Source: Clostridiaceae bacterium (GTDB taxonomy: Bacteria; Bacillota; Clostridia; Lachnospirales; Lachnospiraceae). Taken from it: DNA of 57,275 nucleotides. The notes beneath the pieces were generated by a model that saw only the letters and a program-made list of their open reading frames with translations, ran no database searches and was not told the DNA's origin. Positions 45,456 to 54,120 of this stretch are shown piece after piece (the first letter of the stretch is position 1; every line of letters starts with the position of its first letter). The position numbers and the translations under genes were made by a program. The stretch spans positions 1 through 57,275 of the forward strand of contig CAJTGF010000030.1 of NCBI GenBank assembly GCA_910575585.1. The letters are read 5' to 3'.

Positions 45456-46046
45456 TTACTCAAAAATATCTGCCACAAGGCTATCTACCATAAAATCAAA
45501 AACAGTGAAATAGTCACAAGTGACGGAAAGGGTTTCTTTTGCATTGATTGTTGACAGCAGCGCACTCAAAATCCCATACGCCTGTGCTTCCTCCATTTTC
45601 AGATTGAGGTCTGCGGCATGGATAACCTGTCTGAAAAAATCGAAACTGTCAAACTTGATTTTCTTAATCGTTTCTTCCGGCAGCTTTGTTACAAAAGACT
45701 GAAAATCCGGCGTATTGACATTGTAGAGGAATGGCTTGCTGTCATATTCCCGAAAAAGCCTTTTCATAGACTGTGCAAATCCCTCTTTCGTCCGGCTGTT
45801 CCTGTTTATGTCGATAATTTTTTCTGTCAACCTCCTTTGTATATCTGTGATTGTATCAAAGAATAAATCTTCTTTTGTCGGGTAGAGCGTATAAAAAGTG
45901 CCGATAGATATAACTGCTTTATCGCAGAGATTTTTAATGCTTGTCTTTTTGTACCCTTGCGCTATCCAACATTCCTCGCATAGTTCTTCCAGTTTTTTGC
46001 GGATTGCTTTTTTATCAGCGTCCGAAAGGACTGGCTTTGACGGCAT
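45456..46046 (-). CDS. TetR family transcriptional regulator
   Basis: 196 residues. The N-terminal HTH is IAQGYKKTSIKNLCDKAVIS with IGTFYTLYPTKEDLF, the standard TetR signature. The C-terminal ligand domain is all helical. A promoter with a palindrome (CGAATATTCG, 46081-46090) lies just upstream and is probably the autoregulatory operator. The four small genes downstream (45444-44537) are likely in the same operon. The region derives from a mobile element. Confidence 0.88.
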   Translation of the reverse strand: MPSKPVLSDADKKAIRKKLEELCEECWIAQGYKKTSIKNLCDKAVISIGTFYTLYPTKEDLFFDTITDIQRRLTEKIIDINRNSRTKEGFAQSMKRLFREYDSKPFLYNVNTPDFQSFVTKLPEETIKKIKFDSFDFFRQVIHAADLNLKMEEAQAYGILSALLSTINAKETLSVTCDYFTVFDFMVDSLVADIFE

Positions 46047-46111
46047 AGTTTCATTTCTCCTTTCCTTCGAATTGTATTTGCGAATATTCGTAATAAATAT
46101 TCATAAATTAA

Positions 46112-46140
46112 ATAATAGCACTACCGATAGCTGTTGTCAA
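46112..46140 (-). promoter_or_regulatory. Promoter of the TetR operon with adjacent palindromic operator
   Basis: TTGACA (46140-46135), 17-base spacer, TATTAT (46117-46112) on the minus strand. The palindrome CGAATATTCG at 46081-46090, with a second half-site (ATATTCA) at about 46098, lies just downstream and is suited to TetR binding. The -35 box coincides with the stop of the recombinase stump. Confidence 0.65.
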
Positions 46141-46250
46141 GTGGAGAACTTGATTTCGCAATGCCGTATTTCTCGACAAAAAATAAATTCGTCATGGGAG
46201 AGTCTTTCGTATAGGGCGGTGAGTTTGTCTTTCTCTGCCTGCTTCTTCAT
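46137..46250 (-). pseudogene. N-terminal stump of a large serine recombinase
   Basis: An AGGAGG site and ATG at 46250 open a frame MKKQAEKDKLTALYERLSHD, the characteristic start of TndX/Tn5397-type recombinases with catalytic Ser in YERLS. Similarity ends at about 46190 and the frame stops at 46137 after 37 codons. Upstream DNA (46251-46455) has no other start; it encodes a short out-of-context peptide in another frame. The stump marks a lost conjugative-type element in the region. Confidence 0.7.
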
Positions 46251-46455
46251 GGTGTGTAACCTCCTTTCTTTTGGGGGCGGGATTGCTAGATCCTGTTCTC
46301 CGTTGTCGACGGCGCAATGGTACGGCAAAAATCCAGCTTGTCAATGGACGGGTGGAACGGACAAAGAAATGCACATTGTTTATATTGGGTGTTTATGTTA
46401 TATCAAACAAAACGCGATGTAATATTTATTACTGCTTAATTATAATTATGAATTA

Positions 46456-47799
46456 TCAATGCTGAAGATTGCTCCGACAGTTTATTGTAAGAACTAAAAC
46501 AATCGAAAGCACAGCATTTAATACTCCTGCAAATAAAGGCATTAAGCACACGCCAGCCAACCCCAGCGGAGGCGCCAAAACAGCCAGCCCCACTAACGGC
46601 AGTACCAGTGTTCCCATGATGGACACGATGAACGACCTTCCGGCTTGTCCCAACGCAGTCAAGTACCCAGATACACAGCCATCGACCCAGTTCACCAAAT
46701 AGGACAACGCATACAAGCTCATTGCATGGACACTTAGCGCCAATAATTCCGTTTCGCCCGGCTTCACAAAGAACGGCACAATCCACGCTCCACCATAACG
46801 TAAAAGCAGACAGGCAATAAGCGAAAGAACCGCCGCCGAAACAAGAACCCGCCTTTCCAAAGCATAGACCCTTTTCTTTAGCCCTGCTCCATGGCAATAG
46901 CTGATGGCAGGCTGCATGGAATCGCTCATTCCAGAAATCATCATTGACGCAATACTTTCCACATACATCACAACAGACATCGCCGCAACTGCGGTAGCGC
47001 CGCCTATGGACAAAAGCACGATATTCAGAATAAAAGAAAAAATCGAAGAAGCGATATTTGCAAAAAATTCTGATGAACCGTTGGCAACCAACTTCACAAA
47101 TTGTTTCGCTGAAATCCAGCCTTTCACGAATTTAAGTTCAAGTTTGTTTCTGAAAAACGGGCAGAGCGCCATCACAGTCCCTAAAGCCATACTGATACAG
47201 CTTGTAAAGGCCGCCGCCCACACACCCTGCTTCCATACAACGAGCATAAGAAAATCCAAAACGATATTCAACACAGCCGTAACTATATTGAGCGCCATAC
47301 TATAATTTTGTTTTCCACAAATTCTAAGGTAGTTGTCTGCGGCAAAATACACGATAATTAATGGCGAAAAAACGGCATATACCCGAATGTATTCAATACT
47401 GTACTGTAAAGCCATGCCCTCCGTTCCCATCAGCATTAAAATTGGTTTACTTAGGAAAAAGAAGATAAAACCTATTATCACGGATATGCCCAAAATCACT
47501 TTGATACAAACGCTGAACGTGCGATTCGCCAGTTCCTTTTCTTTCTGCCCTAAAAGCATAGCTAACTGAACAGATGAACCGACAGCAATCATTTCCGCAA
47601 GGGCAAAGGAAATCATAATCAACGGCATAACAAGATTAACTGCTGCCAAAGCATCCGCACCAATGCAACGTCCGACAAAAATCCCATCTGCTATCGAATA
47701 GATACCGCTGAAAATCATACTTAATGTAGCCGGGATTGCACATTTTATAAAAAGTTTTGTTGGCTGCATTTTTTCAAACATGAAAGTATTCGTGTCCAT
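46456..47799 (-). CDS. MATE family efflux transporter (MepA-like)
   Basis: 447 residues from the ATG at 47799, with AGGAGG 5 bases upstream. Landmarks include FIKCAIPATLSMIFSGIYSI then IADGIFVGRCIG, and the second-half LVANGSSEFFANIASSIFSF. This is the MepA-type branch of MATE transporters, exporting cationic drugs. It follows the MarR-type gene by 23 bases, and the pair looks like a mepR-mepA operon: an autoregulated repressor with its own exporter. Lower GC than the chromosomal MATE genes indicates acquisition. Confidence 0.9.
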   Translation of the reverse strand: MDTNTFMFEKMQPTKLFIKCAIPATLSMIFSGIYSIADGIFVGRCIGADALAAVNLVMPLIMISFALAEMIAVGSSVQLAMLLGQKEKELANRTFSVCIKVILGISVIIGFIFFFLSKPILMLMGTEGMALQYSIEYIRVYAVFSPLIIVYFAADNYLRICGKQNYSMALNIVTAVLNIVLDFLMLVVWKQGVWAAAFTSCISMALGTVMALCPFFRNKLELKFVKGWISAKQFVKLVANGSSEFFANIASSIFSFILNIVLLSIGGATAVAAMSVVMYVESIASMMISGMSDSMQPAISYCHGAGLKKRVYALERRVLVSAAVLSLIACLLLRYGGAWIVPFFVKPGETELLALSVHAMSLYALSYLVNWVDGCVSGYLTALGQAGRSFIVSIMGTLVLPLVGLAVLAPPLGLAGVCLMPLFAGVLNAVLSIVLVLTINCRSNLQH

Positions 47800-47822
47800 A
47801 ATATCCTCCTGGTTTAAAGTGC

Positions 47823-48284
47823 TCATTTTTCTGCGTTACGATTCGCTCTACCTATCGTTGTGTTGAGCGCATTTGCGTACTTTTGCAAAAGGGGAAGAAG
47901 AATATCTTGTTCCTCGGCGGTCAATATTCCAAAGGCTTCTTCCTCGGCCGCAACCAACGGCGCCATTATGTTGTCAATCAATTTTTTACCTGCAACAGTC
48001 AAATGAATATACTTGTTCTTTTTGTTGCCAGCTTGACAAATCAACTCAATCATTCCTTTTTTCTCCATGTTCTTAATGGTGGTGTGTATGGTCTGCAAGC
48101 TGTAATACCAATCCCGGCAAATATCGCTTTGTAAATATTCTCCGTCATGCTCGTTTAAAGCGTACAAAATCCAAAGCTCCGTATCGGTAATTCCAAAAGA
48201 ACCGGCATACTGACCGTAAATGTCATCAATCATTTCCCAGACCTGATTGACAGCTTCTAATTTTTTGCTCATATTATTTTCCAT
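47823..48284 (-). CDS. MarR family regulator (MepR-like)
   Basis: 153 residues from the ATG at 48284 (GGAGG at 8 bases). The winged HTH is seen in LWILYALNEHDGEYLQSDIC, SLQTIHTTIKNMEKKGMIEL and the wing KYIHLTVAGKKL. The C-terminal dimer helix ends the protein. Its promoter carries a 17-bp inverted repeat (48307-48351) that is a strong operator candidate. It is co-transcribed with the MATE exporter downstream and probably represses both. Confidence 0.9.
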   Translation of the reverse strand: MENNMSKKLEAVNQVWEMIDDIYGQYAGSFGITDTELWILYALNEHDGEYLQSDICRDWYYSLQTIHTTIKNMEKKGMIELICQAGNKKNKYIHLTVAGKKLIDNIMAPLVAAEEEAFGILTAEEQDILLPLLQKYANALNTTIGRANRNAEK

Positions 48285-48306
48285 GGCGTTATCCTCCAAA
48301 AACAAA

Positions 48307-48357
48307 ATACTCCGAAACCGTAGAATTTAATATGCTACGATTTCGGAGTATTGTCAA
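48307..48357 (-). promoter_or_regulatory. Promoter and palindromic operator of the MarR-MATE operon
   Basis: TTGACA (48357-48352) is followed after 17 bases by CATATT (48334-48329). ATACTCCGAAACCGTAG (48307-48323) and CTACGATTTCGGAGTAT (48335-48351) form an inverted repeat with one mismatch and an 11-base centre; one arm fills the -35/-10 spacer and the other lies after the -10, ideal for repression by a MarR dimer or dimer pair. Confidence 0.75.
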
Positions 48358-48362
48358 GATGG

Positions 48363-48476
48363 TTAATGTGTATGGACAAACAAAAAACTGTACTGTGGCT
48401 CGGTGTTCTCGGCTTCTTCCTTTAACCAGTTTTGCAGTTTGGAGATACGCGCCTTTAACTGCCGCAAACACTTATT
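48363..48476 (-). pseudogene. Probable relaxase C-terminal fragment
   Basis: A minus-strand frame encodes CLRQLKARISKLQNWLKEEA followed by ENTEPQYSF and a TAA at 48365-48363. The basic helical pattern resembles the C-terminal part of MobA/MobL-type relaxases. It has no start and ends at the boundary of the duplicated MATE repeat (48478). It is one more piece of a lost mobilisable element. Family assignment is from memory of the sequence pattern. Confidence 0.45.
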
Positions 48477-48477
48477 C

Positions 48478-49994
48478 GTTGAAAATTGCTTTAAATCACA
48501 CGGAACTTCTTCCAGGAGCCTTTCACAAACCGGATCCAAAACAACACTGCCCGTATCCCCCAGTCAAGGCACATGGCAAGGGCCACGCCCATGACTCCCA
48601 GGTTCATCCACACCGCAAAAATCACCGAAAACACCACCCGTCCTGCCACGGTTGACAGAAGGCTCACATACATGGTAAACTTCACGTCCCCTGCCGCCCG
48701 CAGGCCATTGGACAATGCTCCTGACAAGGGGAAACACACCGCGTTAAACAGGTTATGGCTCATGACTAAGCCCACTACCAGACCGGCCGCCTCCACAGAC
48801 AAGGCGTAGCCTTTCAGTACCAGGGGCATTACTGCCAGAATAAGCCCGTTCCATATAATGGAAGACACAAAGGTCAGCTTCAAAAGCTTTCTCATATAGT
48901 ACTCGGCGGCCTCTTTATCCCCCGCCCCCACGCACTGTCCCGTCACCGTCACAAACGCCAGCCCCATGGTGGTCCCCATAAGGGCGGCCACGGACCAAAA
49001 GCTCTGGGCCACCCCGTTGGCGGCGATCTGCACGGTGCCAAACAACGCCGTGATGCTGCTTAAGGCCACCTTGGCAAGCTGGAATAATCCGCTCTCGATC
49101 CCGTTTGGAACGGCGATCCCCAGGATCCTGCGGATCATAGCCTTATCCCAGAAAAAGATATGCCTTTTCTCCAGCCAGACTACGTTCCCTTTCTGAAAAC
49201 ACAGCCATGTGATCACCGCTGCCGAAAAGATCCTGGCGATTAGGGACGGATAGGCTACGCCCGTCACCCCTGCGTGGAGCAAAAACACGCCGATGGCGTT
49301 TCCCGCCACATTGATCCCGTTGGAAGCCAGGGAAAGATACATGGTCACATGGGTCTTTCCCTGGCTCCGGTACATGGCGGCTCCCCCGTTGTACACGGCC
49401 AGGGCCGGATAGGAGTAGGCCGATATCCGAAGGTAGGTGACGCAGGCGTCCATCACGTCCGGCTCCACCTCCCCAAAGAGAAGCTTTAATAACTGACGGT
49501 CCAGCGCCAGCACAAATCCTGTGATAAACAGGGAAAATACTGCGGACGTCATGAAAAGCTACCCCGAAGACCGGTTGCCGTTGTCCTGGTCTTTGCTGCC
49601 GATATACTGGCTCACCACAATGGCTCCCCCTGCTGCCAGGGCGGAAAACAGGTACAGAAATATGGTGTTAAACATATTCACCAAAGAAACCCCGGAAACT
49701 GCCGCCTCCCCGGCATAGCTTACCATAAAAGTGTCCGCCACTCCCACCGGCACCGCCAGAAGCTGCTCCATAAACAAAGGCACGATCAGGGTTTTTAAAT
49801 CTTTGTTGGAAAATATCTGTCTGTCTTTTGGCAGCGTCTGTTTTGGTTCTATCAGTTTTGTGATCCCTTGTCTCATATCCATTCCCCTCTTACATCTTAT
49901 CTGCTATTTGATGGTTTGATTATAACAGGGGAGTATTTTTATGTCTAATACTTAGTTTTTATGGTTAATCAATGCCTGAAAGGCATGGGTTTTA
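48478..49994. repeat. 1.5-kb direct repeat, copy 2
   Basis: Direct repeat of 37566-39083. It abuts the relaxase fragment on the left and the ferredoxin gene on the right. The repeats lie about 10.9 kb apart, in the same orientation. Confidence 0.9.
48491..49876 (-). pseudogene. MATE exporter copy 2, interrupted by an amber codon
   Basis: The sequence matches the gene at 37580-38965 closely over its whole length, but CAG (Gln) is TAG at 49561-49559, after NGNRSSG. The N-terminal 107-residue piece is useless alone; a downstream ATG (49552) could start a 353-residue piece lacking the first helices. Apart from the stop the frame is intact and amino-acid changes are few (for example AVLVG to AVPVG), so the duplication and mutation are recent. 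Confidence 0.9.
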
Positions 49995-50012
49995 GCCAGC
50001 TGGAATAGGGCT

Positions 50013-50726
50013 TCAACCTATAATGTTTCCATCTGTAGAGATTGTGACAACCTGCCACGGAATGAATTTTCCACTGTTTTGCAGCGCTGTCTTTGCGGCA
50101 GCCTCCAAGCCGCCGCAGCAGGGTACCTCCATACGAACGATAGTGACACTTTTGATATCGTTGGTCTTGATAATCTCGGTGAGCTTTTCAGAATAATCCA
50201 CGTTATCCAATTTCGGACACCCTACCAGCGTAATATGGTTTTTAATAAACCGCTCATGGAAATTAGCATAGGCGTAGGCGGTACAGTCAGCGGCAATCAG
50301 CAGCCTCGCCCCATGAAAGTAGGGTGCATTGATAGGAGCGAGTTGGATTTGCACAGGCCACTGAGACAGACGACTTTGCAGGGCAGCGGCAGTTTCCGCC
50401 TGCTGTGTCTCACAACCAGAACGCTCAATCAATCTTGATTGAGAGCCGGGACACCCGCAGGGCAACGGCCTCTCTTGCTCCCACATTTTTTGCTGCTTAT
50501 TGTGCATAACTGCCTGTTCATCGTAGGCGGCAGCCTCCCGCTCCACAAAGGTAATTGCCCCGGTGGGACAGGCTGGCAGGCAATCACCCAGTCCGTCGCA
50601 GTAATCATCTCGCATGAGCTTGGCCTTCCCGTCTATCATGGCGATAGCTCCTTCGTGACAGGCGGCCGCGCAGGCTCCGCAGCCATTACATTTTCCCTCG
50701 TCAATTTGAATAATTCTTCGAATCAT
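50013..50726 (-). CDS. 4Fe-4S dicluster ferredoxin-like protein
   Basis: 237 residues. Two cluster motifs lie in the first 60: CNGCGACAAACHEGA and CDGLGDCLPACPTGA. Further cysteines (LPCGCPGS, ERSGCETQ) and MEVPCCGG may bind additional metal. The C-terminal part (LLIAADCTAYAYANFHERFI, ITLVGCPKLDNVDYSEKL) resembles proteins found next to the hybrid cluster protein gene (hcp). It overlaps the small gene upstream (ATGA) and is divergent from a Crp/Fnr regulator. No hcp gene is present; the MATE repeat lies where it would be expected. Confidence 0.82.
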   Translation of the reverse strand: MIRRIIQIDEGKCNGCGACAAACHEGAIAMIDGKAKLMRDDYCDGLGDCLPACPTGAITFVEREAAAYDEQAVMHNKQQKMWEQERPLPCGCPGSQSRLIERSGCETQQAETAAALQSRLSQWPVQIQLAPINAPYFHGARLLIAADCTAYAYANFHERFIKNHITLVGCPKLDNVDYSEKLTEIIKTNDIKSVTIVRMEVPCCGGLEAAAKTALQNSGKFIPWQVVTISTDGNIIG

Positions 50727-50881
50727 TACTGTTCCTCCTCAACTGTGATTTTGAATACATTGACTACACCCACATCAGAGCAGCAAAAGCGCGTATGGCC
50801 GGAGGCAGACAGGGCAAAGCTGTCACCTATTTTGCGCCCGTGGTGACAAAGATATTTCCCCAATCGATCAACCGCCACCAT
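50726..50881 (-). CDS. Small Cys/His-containing protein
   Basis: 51 residues from the ATG at 50881, chosen because AAGGAG lies 5 bases upstream; the frame is open further to 50944. It has YLCHHGRKIGDSFALSASGH followed by FCCSDVGVVNV, so Cys and His are placed for metal or redox function. It overlaps the ferredoxin gene by one base. I do not recognise the family. First gene of the operon opposite the Crp/Fnr regulator. Confidence 0.6.
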   Translation of the reverse strand: MVAVDRLGKYLCHHGRKIGDSFALSASGHTRFCCSDVGVVNVFKITVEEEQ

Positions 50882-50948
50882 CACCGCTCCTTTCATTGAT
50901 AATGTTGATTTTACGAGAAAAGTATAGTACAATAATTTCAACAAGTCG

Positions 50949-50962
50949 GTTGAATATTCAAC
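50949..50962. promoter_or_regulatory. Perfect palindrome between divergent ferredoxin and Crp/Fnr genes
   Basis: GTTGAATATTCAAC is a 14-base perfect palindrome 13 bases before the Crp/Fnr start. It has the TTGA-N4-TCAA form related to Fnr and HcpR sites and is the obvious operator for the adjacent regulator. Confidence 0.65.
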
Positions 50963-50974
50963 GAGGTAATGAAG

Positions 50975-51637
50975 ATGAATAAAGATTTTATCAAGATACG
51001 CGCTTCATGCCTTTTCTCCGGGATAAACGATGAAGAGCTGACGGGGATGCTGCGCTGTCTTAATGCAAAAATTGTAAATTTTTCTAAAGGGGAATATATC
51101 CTTCGCCCTGGTGATACGGTTGAGTCCATTGGTTTAATCGTTTCAGGAAGTATATTTATCATCCAAGAGGACTTTTGGGGAAATCGCAACATTCTATCCT
51201 CCATAGAGCAAGGTCAGTGCTTTGGCGAAACCTTTGCCTGTGCCCCTGGCGCTATCTTGAATGTCAGTGTTGTTACACAATCACAGGCAACGGTACTGTT
51301 TTTGAATGTAAAACGGATATTGACCATCTGCCCCTCTGCCTGCGCCCATCACAGCCGGATTATAAGAAACCTGCTCTCTGATTTGGCGAACAAAAACCTG
51401 CGCTTCAACGAAAAGGTGACACACTTAGGGCAGCGGACAACACGGGCAAAATTATTGTCTTACCTTTCAGCAGAGGCACAACGGCACAACCGTGCCGAAT
51501 TTGATATTCCTTTTTCGCGGCAGCAACTGGCGGATTATCTCTCCGTTGAGCGAAGCGGCCTGTCGCTTGAATTGTGCAAGATGCGTGATGAGGGACTGTT
51601 AGAGTTTAACAAGAGCCACTTTATTTTGAAGACATAA
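50975..51637 (+). CDS. Crp/Fnr family transcriptional regulator
   Basis: 220 residues from the ATG at 50975 (GAGGT 7 bases upstream). The cyclic-nucleotide-binding-like beta barrel spans residues 15-115 (FSKGEYILRPGDTVESIGLI, GQCFGETFACAPG), a dimer helix follows, and the C-terminal winged HTH is IPFSRQQLADYLSVERSGLS with LELCKMRDEGLLEFNKSHF. No Fnr-type cluster cysteine cluster is seen in the N-terminus. HcpR-type regulators responding to nitric oxide have this organisation; the divergent ferredoxin operon is the likely target. Confidence 0.88.
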   Translation: MNKDFIKIRASCLFSGINDEELTGMLRCLNAKIVNFSKGEYILRPGDTVESIGLIVSGSIFIIQEDFWGNRNILSSIEQGQCFGETFACAPGAILNVSVVTQSQATVLFLNVKRILTICPSACAHHSRIIRNLLSDLANKNLRFNEKVTHLGQRTTRAKLLSYLSAEAQRHNRAEFDIPFSRQQLADYLSVERSGLSLELCKMRDEGLLEFNKSHFILKT

Positions 51638-51858
51638 GGGGATTACCACGGTTCCCGGTTCGTACACGGGATGGCAGGCAATTCGGGTGCGGCCACACTC
51701 CGAAACTTTTGCCGGGCCAAAAGCCCGCAAAAATGCCTGTTGCGAAGCCTCCCCACCCCCGGCTCTTTGGGACATTTTGTCTCAAAGTCACTACGCGATA
51801 ATTTAGACTTCTTCTATGTTGTTTTCCCATCCTTTCACCTAACGATTGTTCGTTCATT

Positions 51859-53514
51859 TTAATTATTTTCAATCTGCTCCATAATCCGACGATGTTGGTC
51901 CGCGAAATTAAATTCAATGCTAATTTCGCCACCCTGGTGGATGTAAATATTTTTTACCAAATCAACAAAAATTCCTCTGTTCAGTTCTTTTATATTTTTA
52001 TATTCCAAAAAATAGGTTAAATAAGGGTCATTTTTTGAATCTCCTTTTGCCATCGCCTGACACTCTGACTGAATGTTTTGTATCGTTATTTTCAGCTGTT
52101 CCGCCTGGGATACATACTTCTGTTTCAAACGGGTATATTCTTCTTTGGAAATATCTCCGCTTTTCCAATCGCCATAAAGCCCATCCGCAATATTGATCGC
52201 TTTATCCAACTCCTTTTGACGAAGGCTGAGCATAGCTGTCAAACGGGTTGATTCGTTTTTGACAATAGGCGACTTATTGATTTCCTCCACCACATCGCCT
52301 AAAGAATCAACCAAAGAAATCTGTGCCTGAATTGCTGCTAAAACAGCTTTGATCACTGCTTCTTCCTTAATTGTATGTTTCGTGCAGGCATTTTTCGACT
52401 TTTCCCGAAATGTACGACAGTAATAATAAACGATATTTTTTGTTTTCTGTCTTGTCATCGCCTTTTTGCAATCCGCGCAGCGGATAAATCCAGATAATAA
52501 ATACAGATTTCTTCTTGACGGCGCTGTCCGAGTATCCCTTGCCTGAAGGTCAGCCGCTTTTTGAAAAAGTTCAGCCTCAATAATCGGCTCATGGGTATCC
52601 GGTACCATATACCAGTCCTCTTCTGGAACAGCAACCTTATCATGTACTTTATAGCTGATTACGGTCTGCTTGCCTTGCACCATAATTCCCAGGTACATCT
52701 TATTTTTCAAAATCGTAGTAACTGAACCAGGCGACCAAAGGCCGTCATTTTTCCCACCCTGGGGACAGCAAAAATTAAATCCTTTGCTTTTCTTATAAGC
52801 GGCTGGATTGACTATTCCTAAGTCATTGAGCCGATGCGCGATTCCATTTTTACTCATACCCTCATATACAAACCACTGGTAAATATTTCGCACTACTTCT
52901 GCGGCCTCTTCATCAATAATTAAAGCATTCTTATTTTCTGGGGCTTTTTTATAGCCATATGGAGCAAATGCTCCAATAAATTCACCCTTTCGGCGTTTTG
53001 TTGCAAAGGTATCGCATACGTCATGTGAAGTTTTCGCCGCAAAACGGTCGTTCATCAGGCCATTAATCGGGACTTCTAAACCTTGAAGGGTTTCCGGGTG
53101 AAGAAAAGAATCAACTCTTGGGTCGCTAACCGTAATGAATCTGGTTTTATTCATTGGAAAAATTTTTTCCAAAAAATATCCCTGATCTGAATAATTCCGA
53201 AACATACGGGAAAGGTTTTTACAGATAATGCAGTTAACCTTTCCGGCTTCCATATCGTGAATCATCCGTTGAAACCCTGGGCGATCATAATCTGTCCCTG
53301 TCAGTCCGTCGTCAATATAGTAATCAACAAGCGTAAACGCTCCCTCAAAAAAGGTTTCCAAATACTCCCCAATGATTTTCTTCTGATTGGTCACGCTTAA
53401 ACTCTCATCGTTTCCATCTTCCCGCGAAAGACGAATATAGGCAGCGATGAGCCAAACTGTTTTGCGAGAAGCGGAACCAGCGCCGCTACTTACAGCTTTT
53501 CTAATTCTAGCCAT
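51859..53514 (-). CDS. Large serine recombinase
   Basis: 551 residues with the resolvase catalytic domain: WLIAAYIRLSREDGNDESLS (nucleophile Ser in RLSRED), DYYIDDGLTGTDYDRPGFQR and NCIICKNLSRMFRNY (Arg residues). The recombinase domain (PYGYKKAPENKNALIIDEEA), zinc ribbon (IRCADCKKAMTRQ ... YYYCRTF) and C-terminal coiled coil follow. It integrates and excises mobile elements through att sites. The gene is intact. It lies between the Crp/Fnr gene and the DUF6870-like gene; the DNA at 51638-51858 has no gene but the expected position of an element end. Confidence 0.92.
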   Translation of the reverse strand: MARIRKAVSSGAGSASRKTVWLIAAYIRLSREDGNDESLSVTNQKKIIGEYLETFFEGAFTLVDYYIDDGLTGTDYDRPGFQRMIHDMEAGKVNCIICKNLSRMFRNYSDQGYFLEKIFPMNKTRFITVSDPRVDSFLHPETLQGLEVPINGLMNDRFAAKTSHDVCDTFATKRRKGEFIGAFAPYGYKKAPENKNALIIDEEAAEVVRNIYQWFVYEGMSKNGIAHRLNDLGIVNPAAYKKSKGFNFCCPQGGKNDGLWSPGSVTTILKNKMYLGIMVQGKQTVISYKVHDKVAVPEEDWYMVPDTHEPIIEAELFQKAADLQARDTRTAPSRRNLYLLSGFIRCADCKKAMTRQKTKNIVYYYCRTFREKSKNACTKHTIKEEAVIKAVLAAIQAQISLVDSLGDVVEEINKSPIVKNESTRLTAMLSLRQKELDKAINIADGLYGDWKSGDISKEEYTRLKQKYVSQAEQLKITIQNIQSECQAMAKGDSKNDPYLTYFLEYKNIKELNRGIFVDLVKNIYIHQGGEISIEFNFADQHRRIMEQIENN

Positions 53515-53590
53515 TTAACCTCCCCTCTCTCTATGTGCGCTCGGAATCTCTCTTGTATCTGCCTTTATGGCTGATTTTCCGCCCTAAAAA

Positions 53591-53884
53591 TCATCGTTTT
53601 AAAGTACAAAAGTATCTGGTAAGTACCTCAGAAAGTTCCTTTTCCTCATTTACAAAGGAAATATGTACAGGCGTCCCGTCACAGAGAAAGTTATATGGGT
53701 TTTGAATCTGCTCAATATATTGGAGCATACGCAAGGTACCTGGCAAACCAGAATCAATCGTTACACTGCGAATATCTACCAGGCTATCTCCAGGTATGTC
53801 CTCAATGGAATCTGACAATCTTTTTCGGCCTCCTTTAAGTTGTCGAGTAGTAAAGTCTATGATTCCCTGTTTGTACAATATCAT
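53591..53884 (-). CDS. DUF6870-like small protein
   Basis: 97 residues. The central part (LVDIRSVTIDSGLPGTLRML, YIEQIQNPYNFLCDG then VHISF) fits the DUF6870 family, often encoded beside serine recombinases on Clostridia mobile elements. The C-terminus is a helix (EEKELSEVLTRYFCTLKR). The start is preceded only by weak purine-rich sequence. Function unknown; a small accessory of the recombinase is possible. Confidence 0.7.
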   Translation of the reverse strand: MILYKQGIIDFTTRQLKGGRKRLSDSIEDIPGDSLVDIRSVTIDSGLPGTLRMLQYIEQIQNPYNFLCDGTPVHISFVNEEKELSEVLTRYFCTLKR

Positions 53885-53973
53885 CTCGCCTCCCAGAAAC
53901 AGAGCCGCGTCGCCTGCCGCTGGCGGTCGGTGAGGCGGCTCCTTGGTTTATTGGGCGAATCCCACAAAAATCG

Positions 53974-54026
53974 ACAAACGTAAAACGCCAGGATACGGAT
54001 TAGCTATCCTGGCGTTTTACGTTTGT
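53974..54026. repeat. Perfect 22-bp inverted repeat (large hairpin)
   Basis: ACAAACGTAAAACGCCAGGATA (22 bases) is followed by a 9-base loop and its exact reverse complement. There is no T-run directly after it, although AAAACGCC/GGCGTTTT could work as a weak bidirectional terminator. It lies in the 236-base gap between the DUF6870 gene and the PBP gene. Confidence 0.8.
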
Positions 54027-54120
54027 GTTCGAGATAGGGAATTTTATACAGGCTTAATCCTGCTGGTTTTGGAATAGGGATAGTTCTAGAGCGTGTTTGA
54101 AAATTGCTTTCTCACAGATG

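Noticed and set aside
46251-46455. Frame ending in a DKLDFCRTIAPSTTENRI-like peptide
   Set aside because: No start or recognised family; may be another transposon remnant but not supportable as a gene.
53974-54026. Perfect hairpin considered as an att site for the serine recombinase
   Set aside because: Serine-recombinase att sites are usually short imperfect repeats and not long perfect hairpins; no matching second site was found in the window.
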